From Amphiura filiformis (lineage: Eukaryota > Echinodermata > Ophiuroidea > Amphilepidida > Amphiuridae): DNA of 64,000 nt. The notes beneath the pieces were generated by a model. That model worked only from the letters and a program-made list of their open reading frames with translations, had not been told where the DNA came from and searched no databases. The position numbers were made by a program, and so were the translations under genes. How positions within the stretch are numbered: position 1 is the first letter of the stretch; the number at the start of each line of letters is the position of its first letter. Positions 12,542 through 25,800 of this stretch are shown here, piece after piece. Location: assembly GCF_039555335.1 (NCBI RefSeq), contig NC_092628.1, forward strand, positions 99,777,893 through 99,841,892, written 5' to 3'.

Positions 12542-15278
12542 TGTTTACTACCTGGATGAATGATAATCTTCACAAACCTATGGACATGAACCTTTATTAC
12601 AAAGGAACTAATTTAAATTTAAATGTTAAGAGTGTTTTCAACGTTGATACTTCTTCAAATCCTGATTGTGCAATTTATTTGCAAATGCCAAGTAATTGTA
12701 TTTTCAAATGCGTTTAATAATTATGTTTCTCCAATATGTAGTGAAAATAATAATATGTGCAATAATAGTGTAAATAATTACAGTGACGCAACTAACACTG
12801 TTAACAATACCATCCTTTCATCCCATCAACCATCTCATTGTAAAGTCGCAAGTGATAACAATACAATTTGTGCTGAGTGTACTTGTAAGATAATCCCATC
12901 TCATCAAACCATTTCATGCATTCAATGTTCATTGATGTTTCATAATAACTGTGTCACTGATTATAATAACAATGGCCCATATTGGTGTCAATCACGTTTC
13001 TATAGGACTTGTTGGAATGAACTTCCTTCTAGTAAAGAGCCTTTTATTGATCTCAAATGTGCTCTTGGCAAAGGGCTAAAAATGGCTCACCTTAATGTTC
13101 AGAGTTTAAAAAACAAAGTTGAGTATATTGACATTGTTCTTCATGATAACAATATTGATATGTTGTCACTAAATGAAACTTGGCTTACAAGTGGTATTGA
13201 TAATTCTGAAATTGAAATTGATGGTTATAATTTGTGTAGAATAGACAGGAAAAATGAAAACCATGGGGAAAATGTAATTTACATTAAGGATAATTTAACC
13301 TTTGTTGAAAAAAGCAATCTTCTTATCAATGATGTTGAAGCACTTTGGGTTGAAATATGTCTTCCTCACAGCAAACCCATCTTAGTTGGTACTGTTTATC
13401 GTGTTCCAGATGCTAAAGCTGAATACACTGATAAGATTGATGCTATGTTTCAAAATTGTGTTTCTATGTATGATAATGTAATTGTCTTAGGTGATTTTAA
13501 TCTTGATGTATCTAAGCCTGGTACTGAATCTAGGAAAGTTACTAAATTAGCAAATCACTCCCAATTTACTCAACTAATTAAGGATTACACTCGTATTACA
13601 GAGAAGAGTAAAACAACTACTAGTATTGATCTTGCTTTTGTAACAAGACCAGAAACAATTGTTGCATCTGGTGTTCATAGTCTGGGACTTAGTGACCACA
13701 ATCTTATTTATGTTGTTCGAAAGATGAAACAAATTAAGTCTACTCCTAAGGTTACTAAAACCAGATCATATAGGAATTTTAATGAGCAAGAGTTTGTGAA
13801 TACGATCAGTAAGACTAATTGGAACTGTGTACAAAGTATTAATGATGTAAATATAGCCTTAGACATGTGGAAATCAATGTTTAATGATGCCTGTAATATC
13901 CATGCACCTATCAGAGAGAAGCGCATAAAAGGTTCTCAACCTGAATGGATCACCAGTGAATTTCTATCTGTTTGCAAAGATCGCGATTTCTACTATGGTA
14001 AGGCTCATAAGACAAATGATTTGCATGATTGGCAAATGGCAAAAATGTATCGCAATAAAGCAAATAACTTGCGTTACACTCTTAAAAAGATATTTTATAC
14101 TGATTCTATCACAAGTAATGTAGGAAACTCTAAAAAGCTCTGGTCTTCAATTAAGAAATTATTGCCTTCAAAATCTTCTTCAACAATCACAACTGTGAAG
14201 AGTGATACTGATAGCGGGTTGACATCTTCTCTTAAAGAAACTGCTAATGTATTCAATGATTATTTTACCTCAATAGGGGCTACACTTGCTAAAGATTTTG
14301 ATGATGTAAATATTAATAGCAACAGTTTTAATACATGTACTAGTACTTTTAAGTTTAGTTATATTACCCCAGAGTTTGTATATAAGCATATTTGCGATAT
14401 TCCAAACAATACGTCACCTGGTATGGATGATTTTAGTGTCAAGTTGTTGAAGCTAGCTGCACCATACATTTGTCATTCTATAGCATATATTTGTAATCAT
14501 TCTTTAAATACATCTGTTTATCCAACAGACTGGAAGTTGGCTAAAGTCACCCCAATTTTTAAGGCAGGTGATAAATTGGATGTTGGAAATTACAGGCCTA
14601 TTTCTGTCCTGCCTCTCATTTCCAAAATTATTGAAAGAGCTGTTCATAATCAATTATATTCTTATTTAACTTCTATGGGTATTCTGTCAGAGAACCAATC
14701 TGGTTTCCGTAGCAATCACTCAACAGCAGCTACCCTGAATGATGTTCAAGATTTCATTTAAAAAAACATGGATAATGGACAAGCCACCGGTGCAATATTT
14801 CTTGATCTCAAAAAGGCTTTTGATTGTGTTAACCATTCTCTTTTAATTGAAAAACTTAGCAACTATGGTATAAAAGGTACAACACTTGAGTGGTTTGAAT
14901 CTTATCTCAAGCTGTTAACATTAATGCCACATTATCTGATTTTAAAAACATTAATATTGGCATTCCTCAAGGCTCTATTTTAGGCCCGCTTCTTTTTATA
15001 ATATTTGTTAATAGTCTTTCTAATAGTGTTGATTGTAAATGTACTATGTATGCCGATGACACCACATTACTATGTACTGCTAATGACTCTTCTACTCTTC
15101 AATCAAAGCTTCAATGTAATTTATCCAAAATTGTTGACTGGTTCAAGAATAATAATCTTACATTAAACATTCAGAAAACTAAGTTCATGGTGTTCGGCAC
15201 TAGCAGAGTGTTAAAAAACTTTACAGATGTTAGTTTATATTACAATAATAATACTATTGAGCGTGTTGATGTATTTAA

Positions 15279-15641
15279 GGGTAGACGAGGTATTGTTGGT
15301 CGAAACAACCTAAAAGTCGATTTTCATTATCTAGATCAATATATTATTGAAAATTAACACCTTGATGTTTTGAAAAAGTTCATTCTACAAATCATATACT
15401 TTGCAAACTTGCTTAATTTATTGTTGTTAATGAGTTATGTACGTTTTACAAAAGTGTTGTTGTTTCAGCCCTCTTTACAACGTAACTCAAGAACCGCAGC
15501 ACCTATAAAAGTATATCTGTGATATTTTAATTCTTCTATATCGCTATATGAATTGAGCAATGCAGTTTTTGCCAAAGCTCACTAACATTCATAAGATGCT
15601 GTGAACTACCAAATCACAACAGTTTAAAATAATTAATAACC
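15279..15641. mobile_element. TTAA-flanked insertion within the LINE
   Basis: Splits the RT reading frame after GTATTTAA; the frame resumes at TTAAGTACC with the text expected after VDVFK. TTAA is duplicated at both ends. No coding capacity recognised. Confidence 0.65.
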
Positions 15642-15723
15642 TTAAGTACCTTGGTGTTACATTTGATCCTACCATGACTTGGTCTGATCGTATTAATGCA
15701 ATGTCTTCCTGTATTTCTAAGCG

Positions 15724-16026
15724 ATGATTGATTGATTGATTCATTTTATTCGATTAAAATTCAACATAAAATTACAGCAAAAACAGAATATACAATATAA
15801 CTTTAAATTACAAATACAATGTATCAAACAATGTTGAATTAAAATCTTGGATTACCCAAGAAAGCCTCCAAAAGGGGGCTTATTTCCATTGGGGTCCAAT
15901 TGCAAAAACATAAAAATATATTAAGAAAAGCACACTAAATTCAATACAGAATCAAGAAAAATCTATGTACATAATTAAAGAGAAGTTGAAAAATAAGCAT
16001 ATATAAAAACACTAATGTGGTGTAAT
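15724..16026 (-). mobile_element. 5'-truncated LINE 3' end nested in the LINE
   Basis: Flanked by TAAGCG on both sides (15718-15723, 16027-16032). Reads on the minus strand toward an (AATC)n tail, as in other CR1/L2 elements. The host LINE frame is continuous when the insert is ignored (CISKR joined to VKPYIPKD). Confidence 0.7.
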
Positions 16027-16939
16027 TAAGCGTGTCAAACCTTATATTCCAAAAGATACCCTCATCATGCTTGCCAATGCAATTGTTATGCCTAATTTTG
16101 ATTATTGTAATACTGTTTGGTCTAACTGTTCTGTTGAGCTCTCCAACTCCCTCCAAATTCTTCACAATAGGCTTGCTCGTATTATTCTTTCCGCTGATAT
16201 CAGAACACCAATTGATGACATGATGAGTACTCTTCATTGGAATAAATTAAATGATAGGTGGTTCAACTATATGGCAACACTTACCTTCAAATGCTTGAAA
16301 TGAATGGCTCCTGGTTACCTTTCCTCTCAGTTCACTTTTATGCATGATATGCACTCTAAAGGAACCAGGAGTCAAACCAACTTTGCTCTTTTTGAACCAC
16401 CATATAATATTAATGCAGGTAAAAGAACATTTCATTCACGTGCTACTAAATTCTGGAATAGCCTTCCAAATGATAGTAGATGTAATTTTAAGTCAATGAG
16501 TATTGCTCAATATAAGCAGTTATTTTTGATAAAACCAGTGTAATATGTCTTTTAATCTGAATTTTCATGTTTTCTCAATTGTTTTCAATTTCATGTGCCA
16601 TTTATAATTTATGTATTTTCTGATTTATTACTGTATATAAAAATTATGCTTCTTGTTCACAATGTAAATGCAGGGCCTCCTTGGAAATCAGTGTTTGACA
16701 TTGAAGGAGCTACCCTGGGTAAAGAAAGTTTAAATAAATAAAATAAATAAATAAATAGGTTCAAATTCAACTTTTAGCGCAAGGCATTTACAACATTAAG
16801 ACCTGTCAAACGAAAGCATAACCAAGCGGTGTTTGTAGTGTATTTCCACTTAGTACATAATTTAACACAGAATGAAGAGAATTTGTTTGTTTGTTTGTTT
16901 GTTTACCCAGGTTGGTCCGTGAAGAAGAATCATAATAAA

Positions 16940-17169
16940 GAGTCTAGTTACCTATGGGTGAGGGCAGTGCTGAAAATGTACAGATTGATTTAAAAGTACA
17001 ATAATTCGGGTAAAGACACTTCTTCAGGTACAGAGGAAGAAACATTCATAATTTGTATTTTTGCATGTTTCTTCCTCATGTACCTGATGAAGGGTCTTTA
17101 CCCGAAATATTGTACTTTTAAATCTGTACACTTTCAGCACTGCTACCACACCCATAGGCAACTGGACTC
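16940..17169. repeat. Foldback element, ~90-bp arms
   Basis: Imperfect inverted repeats 16940-17033 and 17080-17169, starting GAGTCTAGTTACCTATGGG and ending with its complement. No coding capacity. Resembles a MITE. Confidence 0.65.
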
Positions 17170-17554
17170 CCTGTTAGTATATACATATGGCATATTCATT
17201 AGATGTCAGTGACTTATGGCCGCTTATGCAGGGGTGAAATTTCAAATTTGGTCAATTGTTGTTAAAAACCATACCAATGTATAAGGATTCAGAAAAAGTG
17301 GAGTTTGACCTAACTTCGATATACATTTCTTGAGTTATGGGGAAAAAGTCAACTGTCAAAATTTGGATTCCACAGTCGTTTACAATGGAATATTCATGCG
17401 CCTGTGATATGGAGCATTAGTTACTCGCACCAAGTTTAAGCCCAATAAAATGCCACTTACAACGTATGAGGTATTTGGTCAAAAAACTTCATAAGAAATC
17501 AGTGGCTATTGTTGTGAGCCGTCAACGGTGTAAAATAAAGCTGCGCGATGTCAA

Positions 17555-18000
17555 TTAGAATAACATGTAAATCACAGATTCACCACTTTCCTTGACAGAA
17601 CACCTTTTCTCCTTCAGACTTTGATGAACTCCAGAGTTGTATAATTGCACAAGTTGACATCCCCAGGCAGGAGAGCTGATATCTGCATACAGAGGAATGG
17701 TGGCCATGCCCTGGTGGTCATGTGGACGACTAAGACTGTTAATTATTGAAAAGAAAGTGGTTAAACGTGTGATTTTCATGTTGCTTTGATTTTAATTGAT
17801 TTCGCGCAACTGCATTTAACTTGGCTCACAAAAATTGTCACTGATTCCTTATTAATGGTCACACGCCAGTAATTTTACAGTTGTGGGAGGACAAGGTGTT
17901 GATTCAGCTACCAACGCAAGTATTTTGACCAAATACTTCATACTTTTTTAACCTAATGGCATTTTTCGAACTGTATACTTTATTTTGATAACCCTGTATA
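17555..18000. mobile_element. Partial Tc1/mariner-like element (copy of 20045-20850)
   Basis: Shares long stretches with the element at 20045-20850, including the TTAATGGTCACACGCCAGT segment and the end ACTGTATACTTTATT. The left half is missing or replaced. 17170-17555 and 18000-19808 contain nothing I can identify beyond AT-rich DNA. Confidence 0.5.
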
Positions 18001-19808
18001 TGACGGATATATATCGGAACGATACGTTATTGTATAAATAGATTTCAAGAAGCGTGATCACTTTATTCATTTTATAAATAAAATTTATTCATACTACTGT
18101 ATATTACTCGGCTACTTTAAAAAAAAAAAATGTAAGATAATCATCAACAACTGAATAGGTAAATATCTTTAAAATACCGACTTCTGGGAATCTTAACTAC
18201 AATTCTTCATATTAGAAGGGGTGTGTTTCAAAATTGGCCAATCATCCAGTATCTGGAACATCAGTAACACGTACGATATACCATGTTTTATTTGGTGCCT
18301 GGTACAAAATCCATACGACTAATCAAGCGCGTACTTATCATGCTTCTTGAGAAATTTGCATATTTAATACCCAGGATTTAACATTACTTTTCATTCTTTC
18401 CATGACGCTTTCGAAAATCATAACGCCCTTCATTCACATAAACACTTTGAATAATAAACATTATCAAGCCTGCCTGAGAGATCATAAGGGTTCAGAAATT
18501 AGGGCCGGATTTACCTTTTGGGGGCCTGGGCTAGGTCAAAATTTACCGGCCTCAAACACACCATGAAGAAAGGCATGTGCACTCAGGTGGCTGAGTTTTG
18601 ATTTATGTATAGGGGGCCTACTAGAAGACCGATAGTAGCGGCAGAACGATTTCAATTTAAAGGGAGACGAGCATATTTTGTTCCGATTTTACTATGACAT
18701 TTTATTTTCGGACTATTTCAAAGGGCATTTCGTGATCCACAGCCTCACCCCCCCCCCCTCAACATTTCTTGGAAAAAGTTGAGATTTTTATACTACTGGA
18801 AACCTCTGGCTACATAATATTTATGTATAAAAAATTTAAGATTAATTCGCTTAGCAAAAACATCGCCAAATTCGAATTACATTCTGGTGTACCAGAACGT
18901 AATTCGACACAGTGGCATATGGAGCAGTGATCTATGGAGCATAATCATGCATAACTCGCAAACGCAAAATCAACAATCAATCAAATTTTGGGAATAAACT
19001 TTTTAGTGGATATCTATTGAAAATTATCATAAAAAGAGGATGCTAAGATCACAAAATACTTCTTTAAACCAAAATGAAGGCCGGGTTTTGCTAGACACAC
19101 GGGGCCAGTGCGAGCGAATCTCGAGAAATTTTACCATATTTTGGTCCAAAACATGGTGTTTTCGGGCTAAAAAGGAACATGCACAGGGCCCATTTGGCGC
19201 AATGTTAAGTCCGGCACTGATTGAATTGCACGCAAACAAGAACTTTTTCTGAAGAGCACTACCCCGCTGACAATATTGTGCAAAACACGTATTGTAAAAT
19301 AATAAATTACGATTCAATAATGTTTTTCATGAAAACAAATTGCTACTTCTGATAATTCTAAATTTTCACCTCAACCCTCCCCCCGTATTAACGGAAAATG
19401 GGATATTGCACTTTCTGGTCAGTACATGCTTCAATATTAACTGAAGATCGTAATAGCAACACGAAATGTGTTTACTTTCCAACATGCACCTTTGTGTCAG
19501 AGGGAAAATTTATTGTTGAAAGTGCCAAATATACAATACATAAAAAATAATATTATATAGACCCTTCTCAAAAACCACAGTATAATATATGTACCTGCTC
19601 AGTGGCCATTTTATGCAATAGTATTGCACAATTGTATCCATCTTTCAAGTTGTAATCAGCCTTTTTGTAAAATGTGTATTTTACATGTTAAATATATGGA
19701 GCTGAGAAGTAGAGACGGCGTTGTAACCTCCCCCCCAAAAAAAACAACATCGACCTGATACTAATATTAATGTGAAAAGTGATGATAGGTCTCTCTGAAT
19801 GAAACATC

Positions 19809-22800
19809 TCAAATATTGGTATCAACGAAGTCGCAGATGGCTTGTAAAGCAGCCCAATTCTCTTCACCGCTAGGCTGTATGTATTTCGCTGGTAAAAAGA
19901 AACCATATCGGCCTTTGTCTCGGCCCTCAGGAGAGTAGCTGAATTGCACTTTTTGTTCTGCGTACATATAGTCACAGCTACCGCCAGACGCAGGATCTGT
20001 AGTATCAAAATATAAAAACAACAAATCACTATGTGACTAACGTTTTTACTATACAGTGTGTATCAAAATAAAGTATACAGTTTGTAAAATACCACTAGAT
20101 TAAAAAGTATGAGGCATTTAGTCAAAATGCTATAGTCGATAGCTGAATCAACATCTTGTCCTCTCACAACTGTAAAATCACTGGGGTGTAACCATTTATA
20201 AGGCCTCAGTTACTACTTTTGTGAGCCAAGTAAAAATGCAAATGCGCGAAGTGTAAATAAAAATCAAAGCAACATGTTTGACCACTTTTTTACAGTATTT
20301 TACAGTCTTAGTCTTCCACATGGCCATCAGGTCTTGCATGGCCACCATTCCCCTGTATGCAGATATCAGCTCTCCTAAACAAGGTATTCACACCACGTCT
20401 TATGAGAGGTCTGTCCTGCCTGGATGTCAACTTGTGCAATTTTGTGTTTCTGGAGTTCATTAAGGTCTGCAGGAGGACTTGTGAAAACCTTTGATTTCAG
20501 ATAGCACCACAATAAGAAATCCAGAGGTGTAAGATCAGGAAATCTTAGGGGCCATTCCACTTCGTGATTTAAAGCAATCACGTGATTGTCAAACAATTCT
20601 GCATGGCGTTCTGTCAATTACTGTGAAGAAAGTGGGGAAACAGCGATTTTCATGTTATTTTAATTGACTCCGGGCAACTGCATTTTTACACGGCTCACAA
20701 CAATAACTACGGAGTCCTTATTAATGGTCACACGCCAGTGATTGTACAGTTAGGGGGGCAAGATGTTGATTCAGTTATAAACTAAAGCATTTTGACCAAT
20801 TATCTCATACTTTTTTCCAACTGTATACTTTATTCTGATCAGTGGTGATACACCCTGTGCAGCTATATACTGGGTGCTCATGGTCTATGGTGATTTTATC
20901 AATACATTCTAACGTCAGCGAATTAAAACCGAGATTATTGAAATGCCCTACTAGTGCTAGACCAACACCGGTCCTAATGGGAGTGACAAAGTGTCACCAT
21001 TCTGTCATAGTCCGAAGGGTCAACTCTTATATAAACCATATGATCCTTACCCTAATCATAACCCTAAACTTCACCCGAAGTAACCCCCCCCCCAGCTAGG
21101 TACTCTAATGCTATCCGTTCTTTCTGCTTCTTCTTTCTTGCTGGCAATTTTTTCAAATTGCTTCTTCTGCCACAAGCAACATAGGTGACGTCATTTGCAC
21201 ACATGCATTGTTATTACCATGTGAGTTTAGGGTGTTCACAAATTTGAGGTCAAAGGTCATTAAAGGGGCATGCCCGGTCTGAATCGAAATACCTTTAAAG
21301 TGCTTCTTCTGCCGCAAACAGCATAGAAGGGTGACGCCATTTGCACACATGCATTGTTATTACCATGTCCCTTTAGGTTGTTCACAGATTTGGGATCAAA
21401 TGTCACTAAGGTGGTAAAATCTTACAATTGCATTATCTGGACATCTGTAAGGGGTATGGGCTCAAAATCTCATGACCAGGGGAACATTTTGCAGGGGTCA
21501 GGTCATAGGTCATGCAGAGGTCAAATCTTAGAAATGCATTTCTGGACATATGTAAGGGGTACGCGTACGGGGCTCAAATTCGGTGGCAATAAACTTGATG
21601 ACCAGGGTAACATTTCGGAACATTTTACAGGGGTCAGGTCAAAGGTCAGCTGGGGTCAAATCTTAGAATTTCAATATCTGGACATCTGTAAGGGGTACTG
21701 GGCTCAATCTCGGTGACAACAAACCTTATGACCAGGGGAACATGTTGGAACATTTAGCAGGGGTCAGGTCAAAGGTCATCTGGGGCCAAATCATAGAATT
21801 GTGTTATCTGGACATCTGTAAGAGGTACGGGGCTCAAACTTGGTGACAACAAACCTCATGACCAGAGGGACATTATGGAGCATCTTGCAGGGGTCGGATC
21901 AAAGATCATCATTGGTCAAATCTTAGAATTACATTATCCGGACATCTGTAAAGGGTATGGGGTTCAAACTCGGTGACAACAAACTTCGTGATCAGTGACA
22001 ACAAATCTCATGACCAGGGGAACATTTTGCATGGTCAGGGCAAAGGTCATGCAGAGGTTAAATCTTAGAAATGCATTTTCTGGACATCTGCAAGAGGTGC
22101 AGGACTCAAACTCAGTGACAACAAACCTCATGACCAGGGGAACATTTTTGAAACATTTTGCAGGGGTCAGATACCTCCACAACACCAACATGCCCCAGCT
22201 AGGTTTGTGGTCTATCCCATTTGTCACTAGTTCTAACTGTAACCAAACATGATCCTAACTCTGACCCTAACCCTAGTCTAACCCTAGCCCGAACACTAAC
22301 CTTAATAATAACCCTAGCCCTAACCTTATTCCTTACCATAATCATACCATGAAATGCCCAAACCCTAACATTAACCCTTAATGGACCTTTGGACTAATTA
22401 ACTGTTCCCGCTGAATCGGTATGTATAAGATGCTAAATCATACATTTCATGTCATAATATGTGATGCGATCAAAAAAAAATCAGTCTGAAAAAGGCCCAG
22501 GTCAATTTTGGGATTCTAACATTTTCATTTTAGTATATTCAAAGCTCCACATTAGTAAATAAAACCCATGTTAATACGACCATTGGTTACAAAGTTACAA
22601 TTATTTGAACACAAGTACATTAAAAAGAAAGAAACGGAGAAAATCAAGTTTAAAGTTCGAGTACTTTAATTGAGTTATTGATATCTTTGGGTTTTGTGAA
22701 CCATCCTTTGACAAGTTAATGCTTATTACTTTTTGTGTTTTTCGAGTACGTTTAAGGAAGTGTCCGGCAATCACAACATTATGTCTTATTTGTTAGAAAA

Positions 22801-25800
22801 ATAATTATCAAGCACGAATCACGTGGTTTTATTTAAAACAAACTCATATTAACCATCAAAACGAATAAAAACAGCCATCTCTCAACACCCGATATTCAAA
22901 ATTCCCGCGCCGAAATTGTCTAGAGCAATGACCTCCCAATAATTCAATGAAGCCTGACGACAAATTAGCACAAATAACCATGACGTCATTGCTCTAGAAA
23001 ATTTCGGCGCGGGAATTTTAAATAGAGCGTGTTGAGAGATTGCTGTTTTTATTCGTTTTTATGGTCAATATGAGTTTGTTTTAAATAACCACGTGATACA
23101 ACGTTGAAATTTCAACCTGATTTCAACTAACCTCTAGGTTGAAATCGGATTGAAATCAGGTTGAAGTCCATCAGGTTGAAGTCCATTTGCAAATACAACG
23201 TGATTTCAACCTGATTTCAACGTCGAAATTTCAACGTGATTTCAACGTCAGGTGTGCCCACTGGGTGATAATTATTTTCCTAACATATAAGACATAATGT
23301 TGTGATTCCCGGACACTTCCTTTAATTGAGCACACCTAAAATACATGTAAATACATAACAAAACGTAAATCCGTGCTTCTTTTAGAATAATTTTACGATT
23401 TTTTGACAATTATCGAAGTTGGATGGCGGTAAAATAAGTCACTGTTTTAACATTTTCGCTTCGGAATTTAATCAGATATATTTTCATGTAAAAGATGGAT
23501 GTTTTTCCCTTCCATGTTTGCAAAAAAAAAGTTAATTTTGATTTTTGCACCCCTACACATACATTATTTAGCACATATCTCAAAACTAGGATTGCCGAGT
23601 TCCGACTGATTTTGCTTGACCGCATCACATACACCTAGATGGACGGATTAATGTCAATACTTACATATTGTATCGTAAATGTTACCATATTCGTATTGTG
23701 TTCCATGTACCTTTTTGAGAGCATCACACGCAGCTTTACCACCAGCGAGCTGTGTCATAGAGAGACAAAGGGGCAATCAAATCAATGAGACTTCAACTTC
23801 CCTACTCAATTTTATTTAAATTAAATTGCGTAAATTAAAATGCGGGACTTTCATGACATATTTGAATGCCTGTTTCAATATACACGGTGTCCCTGTATAT
23901 CGTTAATGCACCTTTGTGTGTTACGGTAGTCTTGAATTAATACATGGTTAGTTACGTTTCATATGGATGACTAACTTGTTTACCAAATAATATTTGTATT
24001 AAGAAATTATAATAAAATGTCTAACCTGTGTGTCATAATTAACAGGCTTTTCATCTGTGTATCCGTATGGCATCAACCACAGCTGAGAATATGAATGATA
24101 ATCAATATAGAGAGCTACACCATCACCACCGCCCAAACTGGATACAAAATCACGAATAGCAGCGATCTCGGGTTCAGAGAAAGGAGCAGTGCCGTGGTAG
24201 GTTTCAGAACATGTGAAATTGCTGGAGCCGATACCTAGGAACACAAGACGGACACTAACAATCTTAAAATATAATCTTATACTTCGGCGTTTACGTGTGT
24301 TTGTTTCCATTGCGACATACATAACGCCAATTTTGTGGCATCGTTACTCGGCTCCGACAAGTTTTTAACCGATAGCGAACCTTAGAGATAGCGGTCCTTA
24401 GAGATAGCGAACCGTAACCCTGAGCATAGGACAAACCGAATTGTGTGCTTATCTTTCGTATCAGACTATGTCTCTCTCTCTCTCTCTCTCTCTCTAGGTG
24501 CCATATCCTAAGACGTTGGCGATCATGTCATGCCACAATTCTCTGTTATAAGCCATCTCCAGAAGCTCTGTCGCTTTATGTTCAGCTCCCCTTTCTTTAA
24601 GCCAGTCTTTCAGATTTGATAACCACATCACTCTCTTCCTGCCTCTGCTCCTTGTTCCTTCTATTCTTCCTGTCAATACTAGGTTCTCGAAACCATCCTT
24701 TCTGAGGATATGACCAAGGAATTTGAGCTGCTTAACTCTGATTTCACGTAACAGCTTCCTGTTCACATTTGCTCTACTTAGGACATCGTCATTAGACACT
24801 TTATCAATCCACGAGATCTTCATCATTCTTCTAAGGAACCACATCTCGCAGCTCTCCAATCTTCTTTTAATGTCTGTTGTTATTGACCATGCTTCACTTC
24901 CATACATTAATACAGGGACGACATAGCAGTTGAGTACCCGAATTCTGGTCTCTATACTGAGGGCACTGTTTTTTAGGATCTTGTCTAATTTTGAGAACGC
25001 AGACTTAGCCAGTGCAATCATTCTCTTAACCTCCTTAATACATCTGGCATCTTCTGTGATTAGACTGCCAAGGTAGTTGAATGAGGAAACTTGCTTAATT
25101 CTTTGATCTTTCACCTTCAATATGCATGTTGGGCTTTCAGTCTTTGATACCACCATACATTCTGTCTTCTTGCAATTTAACGATAAACCTTTCCTCTCAC
25201 TTTCCTGAACCACCACATCAAGAAGCCTTTGCAGATCCTCCTCAGACTCAGCTAATAGGGCAGTGTCATCTGCATATCTTATGTTCGTGATGTTATGTCC
25301 ACCTATACCGAGACCATTTTCCTTTTCTAGCTCCCTTAGAATCAGCTCACTGTAATAATTAAAGAGATCTGGTGACATCACACATCCCTGTCTGACTCCT
25401 CTCTTAATGCTTGTATATTCACTACAATCTCCATCCACCCTTATGCACGCTGTTTGGTTCCAATAAAGGTTCTGCAACAGTCGTAGATCCTTTCCATGCA
25501 GATCTAGCTTACCAAGATCTTCAAAAAGCTGATCATGTCTCACCTTGTCAAAGGCTTTTGAGTAGTCAATGAAACACATGAAAACATCCTTCTGCATCTC
25601 TACCGCTCTCTCTGTTATCATTCTCAAGACATAAATCGCATTCCTGGTACCAGCATCTTCTACAAAGCCGAACTGCTCTTTACCAATCTCAGGTTTTATT
25701 CTACTTCTTGCACGGAGTAACAGGATTCTTAGAATTATCTTTGTAACATGGCTCATAAGGCTAATTGTACGGTGTTGTTCACAATCCACAGCGCCAGGTT

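Larger units (their letters stand above)
12623..16543 (+). pseudogene. LINE endonuclease-reverse transcriptase, broken
   Basis: Residues about 80-135 hold a Cys/His finger (CAECTC...CIQC...HNNC...WC). The endonuclease follows (MAHLNVQSL, NETWL, VILGDFN, SDHNL), then reverse transcriptase (NYRPISVLP, IFLDLKKAFD, GIPQGSILGPLLF, YADDTT). Breaks: an in-frame TAA at 14759-14761, a small deletion with frameshift near 14908, insertions after 15279 and 15723, and a TGA near 16301. The C-terminal piece runs to 16543. It cannot make a full protein. Confidence 0.85.
12320..16757 (+). mobile_element. CR1/L2-type LINE insertion (with foldback at its 5' side)
   Basis: The segment is absent from the matching place in the copy B unit (about 37060), where the flanks are continuous. 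It contains a PHD-like finger, an endonuclease and a reverse transcriptase in order, and ends in a TTTAAATAAATA-type tail typical of CR1/L2-like elements. It is interrupted by two later insertions (15279-15641, 15724-16026). Confidence 0.8.
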
